From assembly GCA_965228615.1 (NCBI GenBank), contig CBDDHT010000004.1, positions 248,001 through 312,000 of the forward strand: a stretch of DNA of 64,000 nt, written 5' to 3'. Source of the stretch: CBDDHT01 sp965228615 (GTDB lineage: Bacteria > Pseudomonadota > Alphaproteobacteria > Rhizobiales > Methyloligellaceae). Positions 1 through 9,646 of this stretch are shown piece by piece (the first letter of the stretch is position 1; every line of letters starts with the position of its first letter). The notes under the pieces are model-generated. The model was not told the DNA's origin. It searched no databases and worked only from the letters and a program-made list of their open reading frames with translations. A program made the translations under genes and the position numbers.

Positions 1-2
1 AG

Positions 3-1637
3 ATGCTCTATTTCGCGAGATGGAAGATTATCCTGGTACTCCTGGTATCGGTAACCGGCATTCTTTTCGCGATGCCGAATCTGCTGTCCAAGAGTACGCT
101 CGATGCTATTCCGGAATGGATTCCGCACAATCAAATCAGTCTCGGCCTCGATCTCCAGGGCGGTGCTCATCTTCTATATACAATCGATGAGAATGAACTG
201 ATCACCGATTGGCGCAAGACCATTCGTGGCGATGTCCGCGAGGCTCTTGGCCGCGGTACGGGCATAACAGCTGGCCAGAAAAGGGTGACTGCTCGTCTCA
301 GCAATACCGGTCCGAGACAATTGACCGTGCGGGTCAATAAACCGGAGGAGGTCGACGAGGCCTACAATCGGCTCCGCCAGCTTGCCGTGCCAATTTCGAG
401 TTCCGTATTTGGTGGCAATGCAAACACTGTGCTCGATGTCCAGCGCGGTGATGGCAATACGATTACTGTCTCAATAACCGAGCCGGGACTCACGGAGCGC
501 ATTGGCAATGCCATCGAAGCCGCAATCGAGACCGTTGGGCGGCGCATCAACGCGCTCGGCACGACAGAGCCAATTATCCAACGCCAGGGCCGGGACAGAA
601 TTCTGGTTCAGGTGCCCGGCATCAGAGATGTCGAGCGGTTGAAAAAACTGGTCGGTGAGACAGGCAAACTGGACTTCAAGATGGTGGAGACCAGCACAAC
701 AGCGCAAGAAGCCATCGCAACAAATCGTAGACCGCCTGGAACAGAGATTGTCCCGTCCGAAGACGGATATGTGGAGTCTTATCTTCTCGTGGCACGTCCT
801 TTGGTGACAGGCGAACATCTGACAGACTCACAGCCTGGTTTTGATCAGCAGACGAACGAGCCTATTGTGACATTCCGGTTCGACACCGCGGGTGCACGTC
901 GGTTTGGGCAGGCCACTCAGCGGAATGTCGGGCGTCCCTTTGCGATTGTGCTCGATAACAAAGTGATTTCGGCCCCCGTCATCCGCGAGCCGATTCTCGG
1001 TGGTACGGGGCAAATCAGCGGAAACTTTTCTGTTCAGGAGGCGAACGATCTTGCTGTCCTGCTGCGGTCGGGTGCCTTGCCGGTATCCTTGACAGCCATT
1101 GAGGAGCGAACGGTCGGCGCGAGCCTTGGCGAGGACTCGATAGCGGCGGGCAAGATCGCGTCAATGATCGGCCTTGCTGCAGTCGTGGCCTTCATCATCG
1201 TGTCCTATGGCCTCTTCGGCATATTCGCCAATCTGGCTTTGGCGGTGAATATCGCGCTGATCATCGGGGTTCTCTCTGCTCTCCAGGCAACCTTGACCTT
1301 GCCAGGTATCGCCGGGATCGTCCTCACGATCGGTATGGCGGTCGATGCCAATGTTCTCATCTTCGAGCGTATCCGAGAGGAGTTGCGCGCTGGCAAGACG
1401 GCCATCGCGTCGATCGATTCCGGATATAGCCGTGCACTTTCGACGATCTTGGACGCCAACATCACCACATTCATTGCTGCGATTGTCTTGTTCTGGCTGG
1501 GTTCGGGACCTGTTCGCGGATTTGCCGTCACCCTGTCGATCGGCATTCTCACCTCGGTCTTCACGGCCTTTACGCTAACGCGCCTGATGGTGGCCTACTG
1601 GGTACGCACCAAGCGGCCCTCGACGGTTCCGATTTAG
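3..1637 (+). CDS. secD: Protein translocase subunit SecD
   Basis: SecD is part of the SecDF-YajC accessory complex, which uses the proton gradient to pull exported proteins through SecYEG from the periplasmic side. The 544 residues show a first membrane helix at about 7-25, the motif LGLDLQGGAHL near 47-57, a large periplasmic region, and a C-terminal membrane bundle from about 380. The conserved segment GMAVDANVLIFERIREE lies near residue 445 and belongs to the proton path. The ATG lies three bases from the left edge. It gives the usual short cytoplasmic leader before the first helix, so the gene looks complete, although upstream DNA is not visible. secF follows after 11 bases. Confidence 0.97.
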   Translation: MLYFARWKIILVLLVSVTGILFAMPNLLSKSTLDAIPEWIPHNQISLGLDLQGGAHLLYTIDENELITDWRKTIRGDVREALGRGTGITAGQKRVTARLSNTGPRQLTVRVNKPEEVDEAYNRLRQLAVPISSSVFGGNANTVLDVQRGDGNTITVSITEPGLTERIGNAIEAAIETVGRRINALGTTEPIIQRQGRDRILVQVPGIRDVERLKKLVGETGKLDFKMVETSTTAQEAIATNRRPPGTEIVPSEDGYVESYLLVARPLVTGEHLTDSQPGFDQQTNEPIVTFRFDTAGARRFGQATQRNVGRPFAIVLDNKVISAPVIREPILGGTGQISGNFSVQEANDLAVLLRSGALPVSLTAIEERTVGASLGEDSIAAGKIASMIGLAAVVAFIIVSYGLFGIFANLALAVNIALIIGVLSALQATLTLPGIAGIVLTIGMAVDANVLIFERIREELRAGKTAIASIDSGYSRALSTILDANITTFIAAIVLFWLGSGPVRGFAVTLSIGILTSVFTAFTLTRLMVAYWVRTKRPSTVPI

Positions 1638-1648
1638 GGAGAGATGTC

Positions 1649-2596
1649 ATGAACGGTTTTAGATTCATACCGAGCGAGACGACGATCCCATTCCTGCGTA
1701 TCCGGACGATCAGCATGATTGTCTCCGGATTGCTGATGATCGCTTCGATCGGGCTCTTCATCGCCGTCAATCTCAATTATGGCATTGATTTCCGAGGCGG
1801 CACGCTCATCGAGTTGCGGGACAAATCCGGCCCTGCAAACATGAAGGAACTCCGTGGTCAGATGGGCGCGCTTAAATTAGGCGACGTCCAGATCCAGGAA
1901 TTTGGCCAACCGAGTGATGTGCTGATGCGCATCGAAGAGCAACCGGGCGGGGAAAAGGCGCAGCAGGTGGCCGTCACGAAGGTGAAGGCGGCACTTGGTG
2001 ACAAGTATGACTATCGCCGCGTCGAGGTGGTGGGCCCAACTGTTTCCGGCGAACTCATTCAATCAGGAACCATCGCCGTTCTCGTCGCGATATTCGCTGT
2101 CCTGGTCTACATCTGGTTCCGTTTCGAATGGCAGTTTTCGATTGGTGCAGTTGCAGCGCTGGTCCATGATGTGGTGCTGACGATCGGAATCTTCTGTCTT
2201 CTGCAACTCGAGTTCAATCTCTCGATCATTGCGGCCATTCTGACGATCGTCGGATATTCGCTGAACGATACGGTGGTGGTGTTCGACCGGGTTCGCGAGA
2301 ATCTGCGCAAATTCAAGAAGATGCCCATCGAGGAACTTTTGAACCGGTCGATCAACGACACGCTGTCGCGCACGATCCTCACCTCGGTGACCACACTCCT
2401 TGCCTTGCTTTCTCTCTATATTTTTGGTGGGGAGGTCATCCGCGGCTTTACCTTCGCGATGATCTGGGGGGTTGTCGTCGGAACATATTCGTCAGTGTTC
2501 ATCGCCTCGCCGGTGCTTCTGATGTTGAAGGTCAAACGCGACTGGAGTGGTGTCGGCGGCGCCAAGGTGAAGGAGCCTGCAGGCGGAAGAGCTTGA
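1649..2596 (+). CDS. secF: Protein translocase subunit SecF
   Basis: This is the partner of SecD in the inner-membrane SecDF complex. The 315 residues include a first helix at about 20-45, the DFRGGT motif just after it, a small periplasmic domain, and five further helices. The motif GYSLNDTVVVFDRVREN near 205-221 is the SecF counterpart of the SecD proton-path segment. A GGGAGAG ribosome site precedes the ATG. The TGA stop overlaps the TTG start of the next gene, so the two are probably translationally coupled. Confidence 0.97.
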   Translation: MNGFRFIPSETTIPFLRIRTISMIVSGLLMIASIGLFIAVNLNYGIDFRGGTLIELRDKSGPANMKELRGQMGALKLGDVQIQEFGQPSDVLMRIEEQPGGEKAQQVAVTKVKAALGDKYDYRRVEVVGPTVSGELIQSGTIAVLVAIFAVLVYIWFRFEWQFSIGAVAALVHDVVLTIGIFCLLQLEFNLSIIAAILTIVGYSLNDTVVVFDRVRENLRKFKKMPIEELLNRSINDTLSRTILTSVTTLLALLSLYIFGGEVIRGFTFAMIWGVVVGTYSSVFIASPVLLMLKVKRDWSGVGGAKVKEPAGGRA

Positions 2597-2973
2597 GCGA
2601 GCCTCATACCGCCCGCTATCCGGAACGCACGCCTATCGATGCTTATGGCAATGGCGGGTTCCGATTTGCGAATATGGGCCATGGCGGCTCGATCCTGATC
2701 ATTGCGAGCGGCATCTATGCGTGGGATCCGACGGACGCCGATTCACTCGTCGCTGAGGACTTCACATCGGCATTCAATGAGTCGGATCGGCTTGAGTTCC
2801 TGCTGCTCGGGACCGGGCGAAAACAGATATTCCCGAGCCCGGAGCTGAAGACTGCCTTTGAGGATGCCGGTATGGGTCTCGAAGCCATGGATACAGGCGC
2901 GGCCTGCCGGACCTATAATGTCCTGCTGGCGGAGGGACGCGATTTCGCTGCGGGATTGATAGCCGTTCCCTGA
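2593..2973 (+). CDS. Mth938-like domain protein (NDUFAF3 homologue)
   Basis: A 126-residue protein of the Mth938/DUF498 family. The recognisable stretches are GGFRFANMGHGGSILI and a segment near the middle reading LLLGTGRKQIFPSPEL. In mitochondria the homologue NDUFAF3 is an early assembly factor for the Q module of respiratory complex I; in bacteria the role is less defined. The start is a TTG that overlaps the secF stop, and no better start lies inside. Placement directly behind secDF and close to an NDUFAF6-like gene is a known alphaproteobacterial arrangement and supports a role in membrane-complex assembly. Confidence 0.85.
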   Translation: MSEPHTARYPERTPIDAYGNGGFRFANMGHGGSILIIASGIYAWDPTDADSLVAEDFTSAFNESDRLEFLLLGTGRKQIFPSPELKTAFEDAGMGLEAMDTGAACRTYNVLLAEGRDFAAGLIAVP

Positions 2974-2990
2974 TAAGCAAGGACTGGATT

Positions 2991-3593
2991 ATGTCGAGCA
3001 TTCTGGCCTCTCCATGGAAAGCACTGGCTGCGGGCGTCGTGTTGGCCTTTGGACTCGGTGTACTGCACATTCTTCTTGGCGGCGGAATCTCGATCGATAT
3101 CGTGACGTTTATCCTTCGCTGGATCCATGTGATCGCGGCAATCATCTGGATCGGTCTTGTCTGGTTCGTGAATTTTGTCCAACTCCCGGCGCTCGGCAAG
3201 CTGGACGATCAGGGCCGAGCGGTCATCATGCAGGCCATTGCTCCATCCGTAGCATGGTGGTTCCGCCATGCCGCAACGATCACCGTAGCTGCCGGTCTCG
3301 CTCTCGCAGCTCTACAGAGCACGTTGTTCGATGTTCTAACGCTCGGCGCCGGCGACAGTTTCGCCGTTCCGCGTTACACGCTGCTCGGGATCGGAATCTG
3401 GCTCGCCATCGTCATGTATGTCTTTGTCTGGTTTCTCATCTGGCCCAATCTCCAGATCGTCCTGGGGCAGAAGCCGGGTGACGCCGATGCGAAGAACACG
3501 GCACGAGCGAAAGTATTCAGATATGCCCGAATGAATCTGATGCTCTCCATTCCTGTCACTTTCGCCATGGTCGCAGCGCAGAACCTGTTCTGA
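2991..3593 (+). CDS. PuuD-like (urate hydroxylase N-terminal family) membrane protein
   Basis: A 200-residue integral membrane protein with about five helices. The segment RWIHVIAAIIWIGLVWFVNF, with its His and Trp in a helix, resembles the membrane domain of PuuD-type urate hydroxylases, which bind haem-like groups. No C-terminal cytochrome c domain is present, so only the membrane part of a PuuD-type protein is represented. It lies 17 bases after the Mth938-like gene, with an AAGGA ribosome site, and 16 bases before the NDUFAF6-like gene. It is therefore part of the same transcription unit. The biochemical role is unknown; urate oxidation is only a family-level suggestion. Confidence 0.6.
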   Translation: MSSILASPWKALAAGVVLAFGLGVLHILLGGGISIDIVTFILRWIHVIAAIIWIGLVWFVNFVQLPALGKLDDQGRAVIMQAIAPSVAWWFRHAATITVAAGLALAALQSTLFDVLTLGAGDSFAVPRYTLLGIGIWLAIVMYVFVWFLIWPNLQIVLGQKPGDADAKNTARAKVFRYARMNLMLSIPVTFAMVAAQNLF

Positions 3594-3609
3594 CTACCGG
3601 CGTGCCATA

Positions 3610-4473
3610 ATGCCGAACATGGCCGACCTGACCTATCCGACAGAGCTGCGCGATGCCGTATGGCAGGCCGCGCGGGCAGGGGACAGAGATCGCTATTGGG
3701 CAGCCCTTTTCGTGCCCGAACCCTCGCGGACAGGGTTGATGACCCTGGCGGCATTCAATGTGGAACTCGCGCGCATCCCCGAGATTGTGAGCGACCCCAT
3801 GATGGGCGAGATCCGTCTCCAATGGTGGCGCGACGCTCTCGCCGGCGATACGGATACGGGTAATCTGATTGCCGACGCGCTGCGTCTTACCGTCCAGGAA
3901 TTCCAGCTCGATCGTCCGCGGCTGCAAGGATTGATCGATGCCCGGATTTTCGATTTGACCGGCGACATCATGCCGGATCAACAAGCGGCACGCGCCTACC
4001 TGCACAAAACAGCCGGATCGATGTTTGCCCTGGCTCTCAAGATCTTGGGCGATGAAACGTCTGGCCCGGAAATGGCTGTGAAAGATGCAGGATTGGCCTA
4101 TGGACTGACAGGCCTAATGCGCTCTCTCGCCTATCATCGTGCGCAAGGACGACTCTATCTTCCCGCAACAGCATTTGCGGATGCGGGCGTCTCGCCGGAA
4201 GCGTTCATGGCAGGCAGCGCCGATGAAAGCTGTGCCACGGCGCTGGCCCGCCTGAGGGCGGATGCGCGCCTGGCCCTCTCCAATGCCCGATCGGCAATAG
4301 AGAATTCGCCTCCGACGAACCGGAATGCCTTTCTCCCACTTGTACTTGTCGAGCCTGCTCTTAAGTCAATGGACCGCGCGAGCCCGTATTCGCTGCAGAG
4401 CGAGGAGCAGACTCTGTCTGCACTCTCGCGTCTCTGGCATTTGACGCGGGCGGCCCTGCGAGGGCGTATCTGA
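3610..4473 (+). CDS. Squalene/phytoene synthase-fold protein (NDUFAF6-like)
   Basis: A 287-residue protein of the phytoene/squalene synthase superfamily. The Asp-rich metal-binding motifs needed for prenyl transfer are not evident. The first region reads DPMMGEIRLQWWRDAL, and the second, before the family motif GRLYLP, reads LTGLMRSLAYHRAQ without the usual paired aspartates. That pattern fits the NDUFAF6 branch, whose mitochondrial member is a complex I assembly factor rather than a terpenoid enzyme. It shares the secDF-Mth938 transcription unit. The role in complex I assembly is inferred from family and neighbours. A start at the internal Met four codons later is possible. Confidence 0.85.
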   Translation: MPNMADLTYPTELRDAVWQAARAGDRDRYWAALFVPEPSRTGLMTLAAFNVELARIPEIVSDPMMGEIRLQWWRDALAGDTDTGNLIADALRLTVQEFQLDRPRLQGLIDARIFDLTGDIMPDQQAARAYLHKTAGSMFALALKILGDETSGPEMAVKDAGLAYGLTGLMRSLAYHRAQGRLYLPATAFADAGVSPEAFMAGSADESCATALARLRADARLALSNARSAIENSPPTNRNAFLPLVLVEPALKSMDRASPYSLQSEEQTLSALSRLWHLTRAALRGRI

Positions 4474-4500
4474 CGGACGGTTGGCACGAGGGTCGAGGAT

Positions 4501-6327
4501 ATGGCGAAGGGTCGCATGAATCTGAAGGATTTTCTCGGAGCCATCGTGCCGAATATCGGCACGTCCGTGTCCCGGTTCTCCTTTGCCGTTCTCTTCGCTG
4601 CGCTGTTTGCGACATTTCACGTGTTCGAGTTGGATGACGAATTCGATCTCGATAGACGTGAGACGATGCGTGTCTCGCTGGCATTGATTTCAGCCTTTCT
4701 CTGGTCGTTCGGTGTCGCATTGCTCGCCGAGCGGCAGAAGAGCACCCTGCTGAGGATTGGCCTAGTTCTGGTTGGAATTCCGTTGATTGCAGGGCTCCAC
4801 TTCTATGCGGAAGCTCTCGCTTTTCAGCCCTATATCTTCACGGCAGCACTCGTCATCTTCGTTGGGCTGGCGCCTTATCTCAGCCCATCCGTCGCTGGTG
4901 GACGCGCGGCATTCTGGCAATTCAATCACCGGTTATGGCTTGGCGCCGCTCTGGCGCTGGTTGGCGCCGTGCTTTTCGCAGGCGGTCTGTCTCTGATCAT
5001 CGAGACATTGGAGTTGCTCTTCGAGATCGATTTCCCGTCAAAGACCCATCAAAAGCTCTGGATCATCGGTCTGACGCTGGTCGGACCGGTCAACTGGCTC
5101 TCGACGGTGCCCCACGATTTCCAGGACACGGTGCCGGAGGGCGAGCAGCCCGAGTTCACATCGAGAGCCATCGGCACAATCGTCAAGTACATTCTGGTGC
5201 CACTCCTGCTTGTCTACACGGTCATTCTCTACGCCTACGCGGCTAAGATCGGGTTCGATGGTGCGTTGCCCAATGGCCGGCTCGGTCACATGGTGCTGGC
5301 TTACGGTGCCATGGGAACACTCACTATCCTGCTCGCCTTTCCGACGAGGCTCGTAAGTGGACCGCTGGTTACCTTCTTTTGGCGAAACTGGTTCTGGCTG
5401 ACGATCGGTCCGGTCGTTCTGCTGTTTCTGGCCGCCTATACCCGCGTGGCGCATTACGGCATCACTGAAGAGCGCTACCTCGTGCTTCTGGCGGGCCTCT
5501 GGCTGGGTGTGCTCGCCATCATATTCAGCTTCTGGCGCAGCGATCGCGATATTCGTGTGCTGCCGCTGTCACTGATGGGATTGTTGTTGATCGCATCCAT
5601 CGGTCCCTGGGGCGCGCTGGGCAATTCGATCAGAAGCCAGATGACCGAACTTCAGGCACTCCTGGAGCGAACAGGCCGGCTCGTGGACGGGCGCATCGTT
5701 GCTGTGAAGGAGCTGTCGGCGATTGATGCCGGGGACTCCCGGCGAATTCGATCGATTGTGTATTATCTCAGTCGGCGTGATGCGCTGCCGCAGATCGAAC
5801 CATGGTTCGCAGGCGTCGAAACGAGCCCGTTCGACCAGACTGCAAATGACAATACCCTGTCATCGAAAATTCTCAGCCGTTTGGGTGCCGGGAGAGCGGG
5901 CCACAAGACAGCCGGGACGGAATGGATTGTTTACCAGGCCAACAAGCCGGGAACGATCGATGTTTCCAGTTTCTCGCAGCTTGCCGGTCCGTTTCGCATT
6001 CATCTCAGCCAGGGATCGAAGGTCCCTGAGTTCACAATCCAGGTGGAGCAGGTTGGTACCGTTACCTTCAAGTTCGCACTCGATCACATCGTGTTCGAGC
6101 AGCTTTCGCCAGGAGGCTCGACCAACCTGAAACTCAGTACGGCGGAGATCGTTCGCACGACACTCGGCAAAGGGCGCCTTCAGCACCGTGGTGAACCCAT
6201 CATGCATTCGCATATGTTTGGCAGCCTGCCCGTAGGACTGATGTTCCAGAATTTCTCCGGCCGGATCGGTACGCACGGCGTCCACACACTGACAGCAATC
6301 GTCTCGGTCTATGTGGGCGGCCGCTAG
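4501..6327 (+). CDS. DUF4153 family membrane protein
   Basis: A 608-residue protein. The first two thirds (about residues 20-380) hold roughly a dozen hydrophobic helices. The last 230 residues are mainly soluble and beta-rich. The N-terminal part matches the DUF4153 family, whose function is not established. The gene follows the NDUFAF6-like gene after 27 bases on the same strand and ends 21 bases before the convergent trmFO stop. No catalytic motif is visible. Confidence 0.75.
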   Translation: MAKGRMNLKDFLGAIVPNIGTSVSRFSFAVLFAALFATFHVFELDDEFDLDRRETMRVSLALISAFLWSFGVALLAERQKSTLLRIGLVLVGIPLIAGLHFYAEALAFQPYIFTAALVIFVGLAPYLSPSVAGGRAAFWQFNHRLWLGAALALVGAVLFAGGLSLIIETLELLFEIDFPSKTHQKLWIIGLTLVGPVNWLSTVPHDFQDTVPEGEQPEFTSRAIGTIVKYILVPLLLVYTVILYAYAAKIGFDGALPNGRLGHMVLAYGAMGTLTILLAFPTRLVSGPLVTFFWRNWFWLTIGPVVLLFLAAYTRVAHYGITEERYLVLLAGLWLGVLAIIFSFWRSDRDIRVLPLSLMGLLLIASIGPWGALGNSIRSQMTELQALLERTGRLVDGRIVAVKELSAIDAGDSRRIRSIVYYLSRRDALPQIEPWFAGVETSPFDQTANDNTLSSKILSRLGAGRAGHKTAGTEWIVYQANKPGTIDVSSFSQLAGPFRIHLSQGSKVPEFTIQVEQVGTVTFKFALDHIVFEQLSPGGSTNLKLSTAEIVRTTLGKGRLQHRGEPIMHSHMFGSLPVGLMFQNFSGRIGTHGVHTLTAIVSVYVGGR

Positions 6328-6348
6328 CAAGGCACACAATAGTGCCGC

Positions 6349-7764
6349 CTATTCCGCTGCAACCTGTCGCTGGCCTGCAATCCAGCGCTCAAGATCCTGG
6401 AGAGCGCGCGCCGACTGAACCTTCTTACGGGCACGGCTCTTTTCCTTGCCGCGAAGACGTTTGCCATTTTCCCGCGTGGGCGCTTCGGCTGGTGGGAAAA
6501 GTCCGAAATTCACGTTCATCGGTTGGAAGCTGCGTTTGCCTGGCTCGTCGTCGTAAGACAGATGACCGCCCGTGATGTGGGAGAGCAATGCACCATGGGC
6601 TGTGGTTGCCGGCGGCATCTCCAATGGACGCCCGAGCCGTTCTGCGGCGGCAAAGCGACCTGTCAGCAGACCAATCGCCGCCGACTCAACATAACCCTCG
6701 ACGCCGGTGATCTGCCCGGCGAAGCGTATCCGCTCACTGCCTCTGAGCCGCAAACTTTCGTCCAGAAGTTTCGGGCTGTTCAGGAAGGTGTTGCGATGCA
6801 GACCGCCTAGGCGTGCAAATGTTGCCTCTTCGAGCCCGGGAATCATGCGGAAAATCTCTGTCTGTTCGCCATATTTGAGCTTGGTCTGGAAGCCCACCAT
6901 GTTCCAGAGTGTGGCCAGTGCATTGTCCTGGCGCAGTTGCACGATGGCGTAACACTTCACCATCGGATCATTCGGATTGGTCAGCCCCACAGGTTTCATC
7001 GGCCCGTGACGCAGCGTCTCCCGGCCGCGTTCCGCCATTACTTCGATCGGCAGACAGCCGTCGAAATAGGGTGTCGAGGTCTCGAATTCCTTGAATTCGG
7101 TCTTTTCTGCCGCCAGCAGGGCGTCAATGAAGGTCTCATATTGCTCGCGGTCCATCGGGCAGTTGATGTAATCGGAGCCCGTACCGCCAGGGCCGGCCTT
7201 GTCGTAGCGGGACTGGAACCAGCAGACGTCGAAATTGATCGAATCGCGATGCACAATCGGGGCGATGGCGTCGAAAAACGCCAGATCGTCCTCGCCGGTA
7301 ACCTCTTGAATTGCTTGTGTTAAACCAGGGGATGTTAAAGGGCCGGTCGCGATGATGACATTGTCCCAATCGGCAGGAGGCAGGCCTGTGATCTCCCCCC
7401 GCTCGATGGTCACAAGCGGATGATCCGCCAGTTGCCGGGTCACCTGGTCTGAGAAATTGTCCCTGTCCACGGCCAGTGCCCCGCCGGCCGGCAGCTTGTG
7501 CGCGTCGCCTGCGGCCATGATCAACGAGCCCAAACGGCGCATTTCCTCATGTAGAAGGCCGACGGCATTGGTTTCAGCATCGTCCGAACGGAAGGAATTC
7601 GAGCACACAAGCTCAGCCAGACCGTCGGTTTTATGGACATCGGTCCCCCGTTCGGGCCGCATTTCATGCAAAACAACCGGAACGCCGGCATTTGCCGCCT
7701 GCCAGGCGGCTTCCGAGCCTGCAAGGCCGCCTCCGATGATATGAATCGTTCCGACTGTGGCCAT
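6349..7764 (-). CDS. trmFO: Methylenetetrahydrofolate-tRNA-(uracil-5-)-methyltransferase TrmFO
   Basis: TrmFO makes 5-methyluridine at position 54 of the tRNA T-loop using methylene-tetrahydrofolate and FAD. The N terminus carries the FAD dinucleotide-binding motif IIGGGLAGSEAAW. It is followed by HEMRPERGTDVHKTDGLAEL and CSNSFRSDD, all characteristic of the TrmFO/GidA family, and the length of 471 residues is normal. The ATG has only a weak ribosome site. The gene is convergent with the DUF4153 gene. The C-terminal tail of about 30 residues is basic. Confidence 0.95.
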   Translation of the reverse strand: MATVGTIHIIGGGLAGSEAAWQAANAGVPVVLHEMRPERGTDVHKTDGLAELVCSNSFRSDDAETNAVGLLHEEMRRLGSLIMAAGDAHKLPAGGALAVDRDNFSDQVTRQLADHPLVTIERGEITGLPPADWDNVIIATGPLTSPGLTQAIQEVTGEDDLAFFDAIAPIVHRDSINFDVCWFQSRYDKAGPGGTGSDYINCPMDREQYETFIDALLAAEKTEFKEFETSTPYFDGCLPIEVMAERGRETLRHGPMKPVGLTNPNDPMVKCYAIVQLRQDNALATLWNMVGFQTKLKYGEQTEIFRMIPGLEEATFARLGGLHRNTFLNSPKLLDESLRLRGSERIRFAGQITGVEGYVESAAIGLLTGRFAAAERLGRPLEMPPATTAHGALLSHITGGHLSYDDEPGKRSFQPMNVNFGLFPPAEAPTRENGKRLRGKEKSRARKKVQSARALQDLERWIAGQRQVAAE

Positions 7765-7882
7765 GATGTAACACCCAATAGGAAAAGCACTGTAGATAAC
7801 GGCGTCGTTAGTTCCGACTCGTAATACCCGATGCTAAAGACAGAGATAGCAATGTAGTAGCAGTCAACAAAGGCTGGACAAG

Positions 7883-8536
7883 ATGCGACGTGGGATTTTG
7901 GCAGTTGCCTTGATCGTTTTAGCAACCGGGCTTTCAGGTTGCACCTACGAACGGCGCGGCAGTCCCGATCTTCATTTCTTGGATTGGAAGACGGAGCCGC
8001 CCCGCGGCAATACCGTCACCGTCTGCCATGCCTATGGCTGCCAGAAGACATCACGCATTGTTTTCAACCACAGCCACGTCAAGCAAATCGCCGACTTGAT
8101 GAAAAAAACCAAGAAGGCCGATACGCCCGAAGAAGAGCGTCGCGCCATTGCCTACGCAGTTGGCTGGATGGAAACCCACACCGGCAACAAGATCGGCACC
8201 AAGCATGATCGCCCCGGTATGGACTACAAGGCGTCCGGCGATCCGACTCAGCAAGACTGCGTCGACGAAGCCACAACGACCACCGCGTACCTGATGTTCC
8301 TGCACCAGAAAGGCTTGGTGAAACATCATGAAGTCAGAATTCCCTTCTCCAAGGGCAACATCCTCAAGGGTGTGAAATACTGGCCGCACTGGACTGCCGT
8401 TCTGGAAGAAACCGAATCGAAGCAGCGCTATGCTGTCGACTCCTGGATTTACAAGAATGGTGAGAACCCGGCCATCGTGAAGGTCGAGGACTGGTACATC
8501 AAAGACCTAGACAGCCTCCCGCCGTCGACAACCTGA
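7883..8536 (+). CDS. Lipoprotein with possible transglutaminase/papain-like triad
   Basis: A 217-residue lipoprotein. The signal peptide ends in the lipobox LSGC with the lipidated Cys at 20. The mature part has no family I can name with certainty. Three spaced elements stand out: Cys126 in QQDCVDEA, His169 in YWPHWTAV, and Asp186 in YAVDSW. Their order and surroundings resemble the Cys-His-Asp triad of transglutaminase-like or papain-like folds. A further Cys pair occurs near 48-53. It is transcribed divergently from trmFO with a 118-base gap. Enzyme activity is an inference; the protein is clearly real and exported. Confidence 0.75.
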   Translation: MRRGILAVALIVLATGLSGCTYERRGSPDLHFLDWKTEPPRGNTVTVCHAYGCQKTSRIVFNHSHVKQIADLMKKTKKADTPEEERRAIAYAVGWMETHTGNKIGTKHDRPGMDYKASGDPTQQDCVDEATTTTAYLMFLHQKGLVKHHEVRIPFSKGNILKGVKYWPHWTAVLEETESKQRYAVDSWIYKNGENPAIVKVEDWYIKDLDSLPPSTT

Positions 8537-8779
8537 TCGTGAGATCTGGCTGATGTACCGCCCCATGGCGGTGCTAGCAGTGGTTTGCCTGCACGACCTC
8601 CCCAGATGATTGGTTCTTGCTGCCGGGCATTGTTGTTCGTCGTTTGACGGGGAAGCGCCGCAATCAATTCGAGCATTCCCTTTCTCGTTTTGACCGTACT
8701 GGTTACGGACCTTTCAATCTCTTATGACTAGTCGAAACCGGGGCAATACAACCGGCCCGCGATGGCGAGGGATGCAGCG

Positions 8780-9646
8780 ATGAAACTGATGATGTTCGAA
8801 GATGACGGCTCCGCGCGGCTGGGCGTCGTAGAGGGTGAAAGCGTCGTCGATATTGCGAAGTGCGATCCATCGCTGCCGACGACGCTGCAAGCGTTGATCG
8901 AAGCCGGAGATGGCGCGCTTGATCTTGTTGCATCTGCGATCGAGGCAGCATCGGATGGTTCGAAGCTTCCTTTGAGCAGTGTACGCCCGGCATTGCCTTT
9001 GGAACGACCAGGCAAATTTATCTGCGTCGGCCTGAACTATGCGGCTCACGCACGCGAAGGCGGTCACGACCTTCCGGAATTCCCCTCGCTGTTTGTCCGC
9101 TGGCCATCCTCGCTCGTGGCAGCGGAAGCACCGGTCATCCTTCCCAAAGTCTCCGAACAGCTCGACTATGAGGCCGAGCTGACAATCGTCATCGGCAAGG
9201 GTGGGCGGCATATCGCCGAAGCGGACGCTCTTGAGCATGTGTTCGGATACACGATGTTCAATGACGTTTCGGTTCGTGCCTATCAGCGTAAGACCGCACA
9301 GTGGACGCCGGGCAAGAATTTCGACGGCACGGGTCCGCTCGGTCCCGTTGTCGTCACGGCCAATGCACTGCCAGTCGGAGCTTCGGGCCTGCGGATTACA
9401 TCGCGCGTCAATGGAGAGACCCGGCAGGACTCAAATACGTCCGACATGATCTTCTCCACGGCCCGTATCATCGCCATTCTTTCTGAATTCATGACGCTCG
9501 AACCCGGCGACGTCATTGCCACCGGTACGCCATCTGGCGTTGCGCATGCGATGAAACCTCCGGGCTGGATGAAGGCCGGCGATCGTGTCGAGGTTGAGAT
9601 CGAGGGCATTGGTGTATTGGGCAATCCGATTGTCGCAGAAGGCTGA
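8780..9646 (+). CDS. Fumarylacetoacetate hydrolase (FAH) family protein
   Basis: An FAH-family enzyme of 288 residues, a group that cleaves or decarboxylates 2,4-dioxo acids and related compounds with a divalent metal. Family landmarks are KFICVGLNYAAHARE, the metal-binding segment LDYEAELTIVIGK, and TGTPSGVAHAMKPPGWMKAGD-type residues near the C terminus. An upstream in-frame ATG exists at 8762. I prefer 8780 because GAGGGA sits eight bases before it and because family proteins begin with MKL-like strands. The exact substrate cannot be told; neighbours give no pathway. Confidence 0.9.
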   Translation: MKLMMFEDDGSARLGVVEGESVVDIAKCDPSLPTTLQALIEAGDGALDLVASAIEAASDGSKLPLSSVRPALPLERPGKFICVGLNYAAHAREGGHDLPEFPSLFVRWPSSLVAAEAPVILPKVSEQLDYEAELTIVIGKGGRHIAEADALEHVFGYTMFNDVSVRAYQRKTAQWTPGKNFDGTGPLGPVVVTANALPVGASGLRITSRVNGETRQDSNTSDMIFSTARIIAILSEFMTLEPGDVIATGTPSGVAHAMKPPGWMKAGDRVEVEIEGIGVLGNPIVAEG

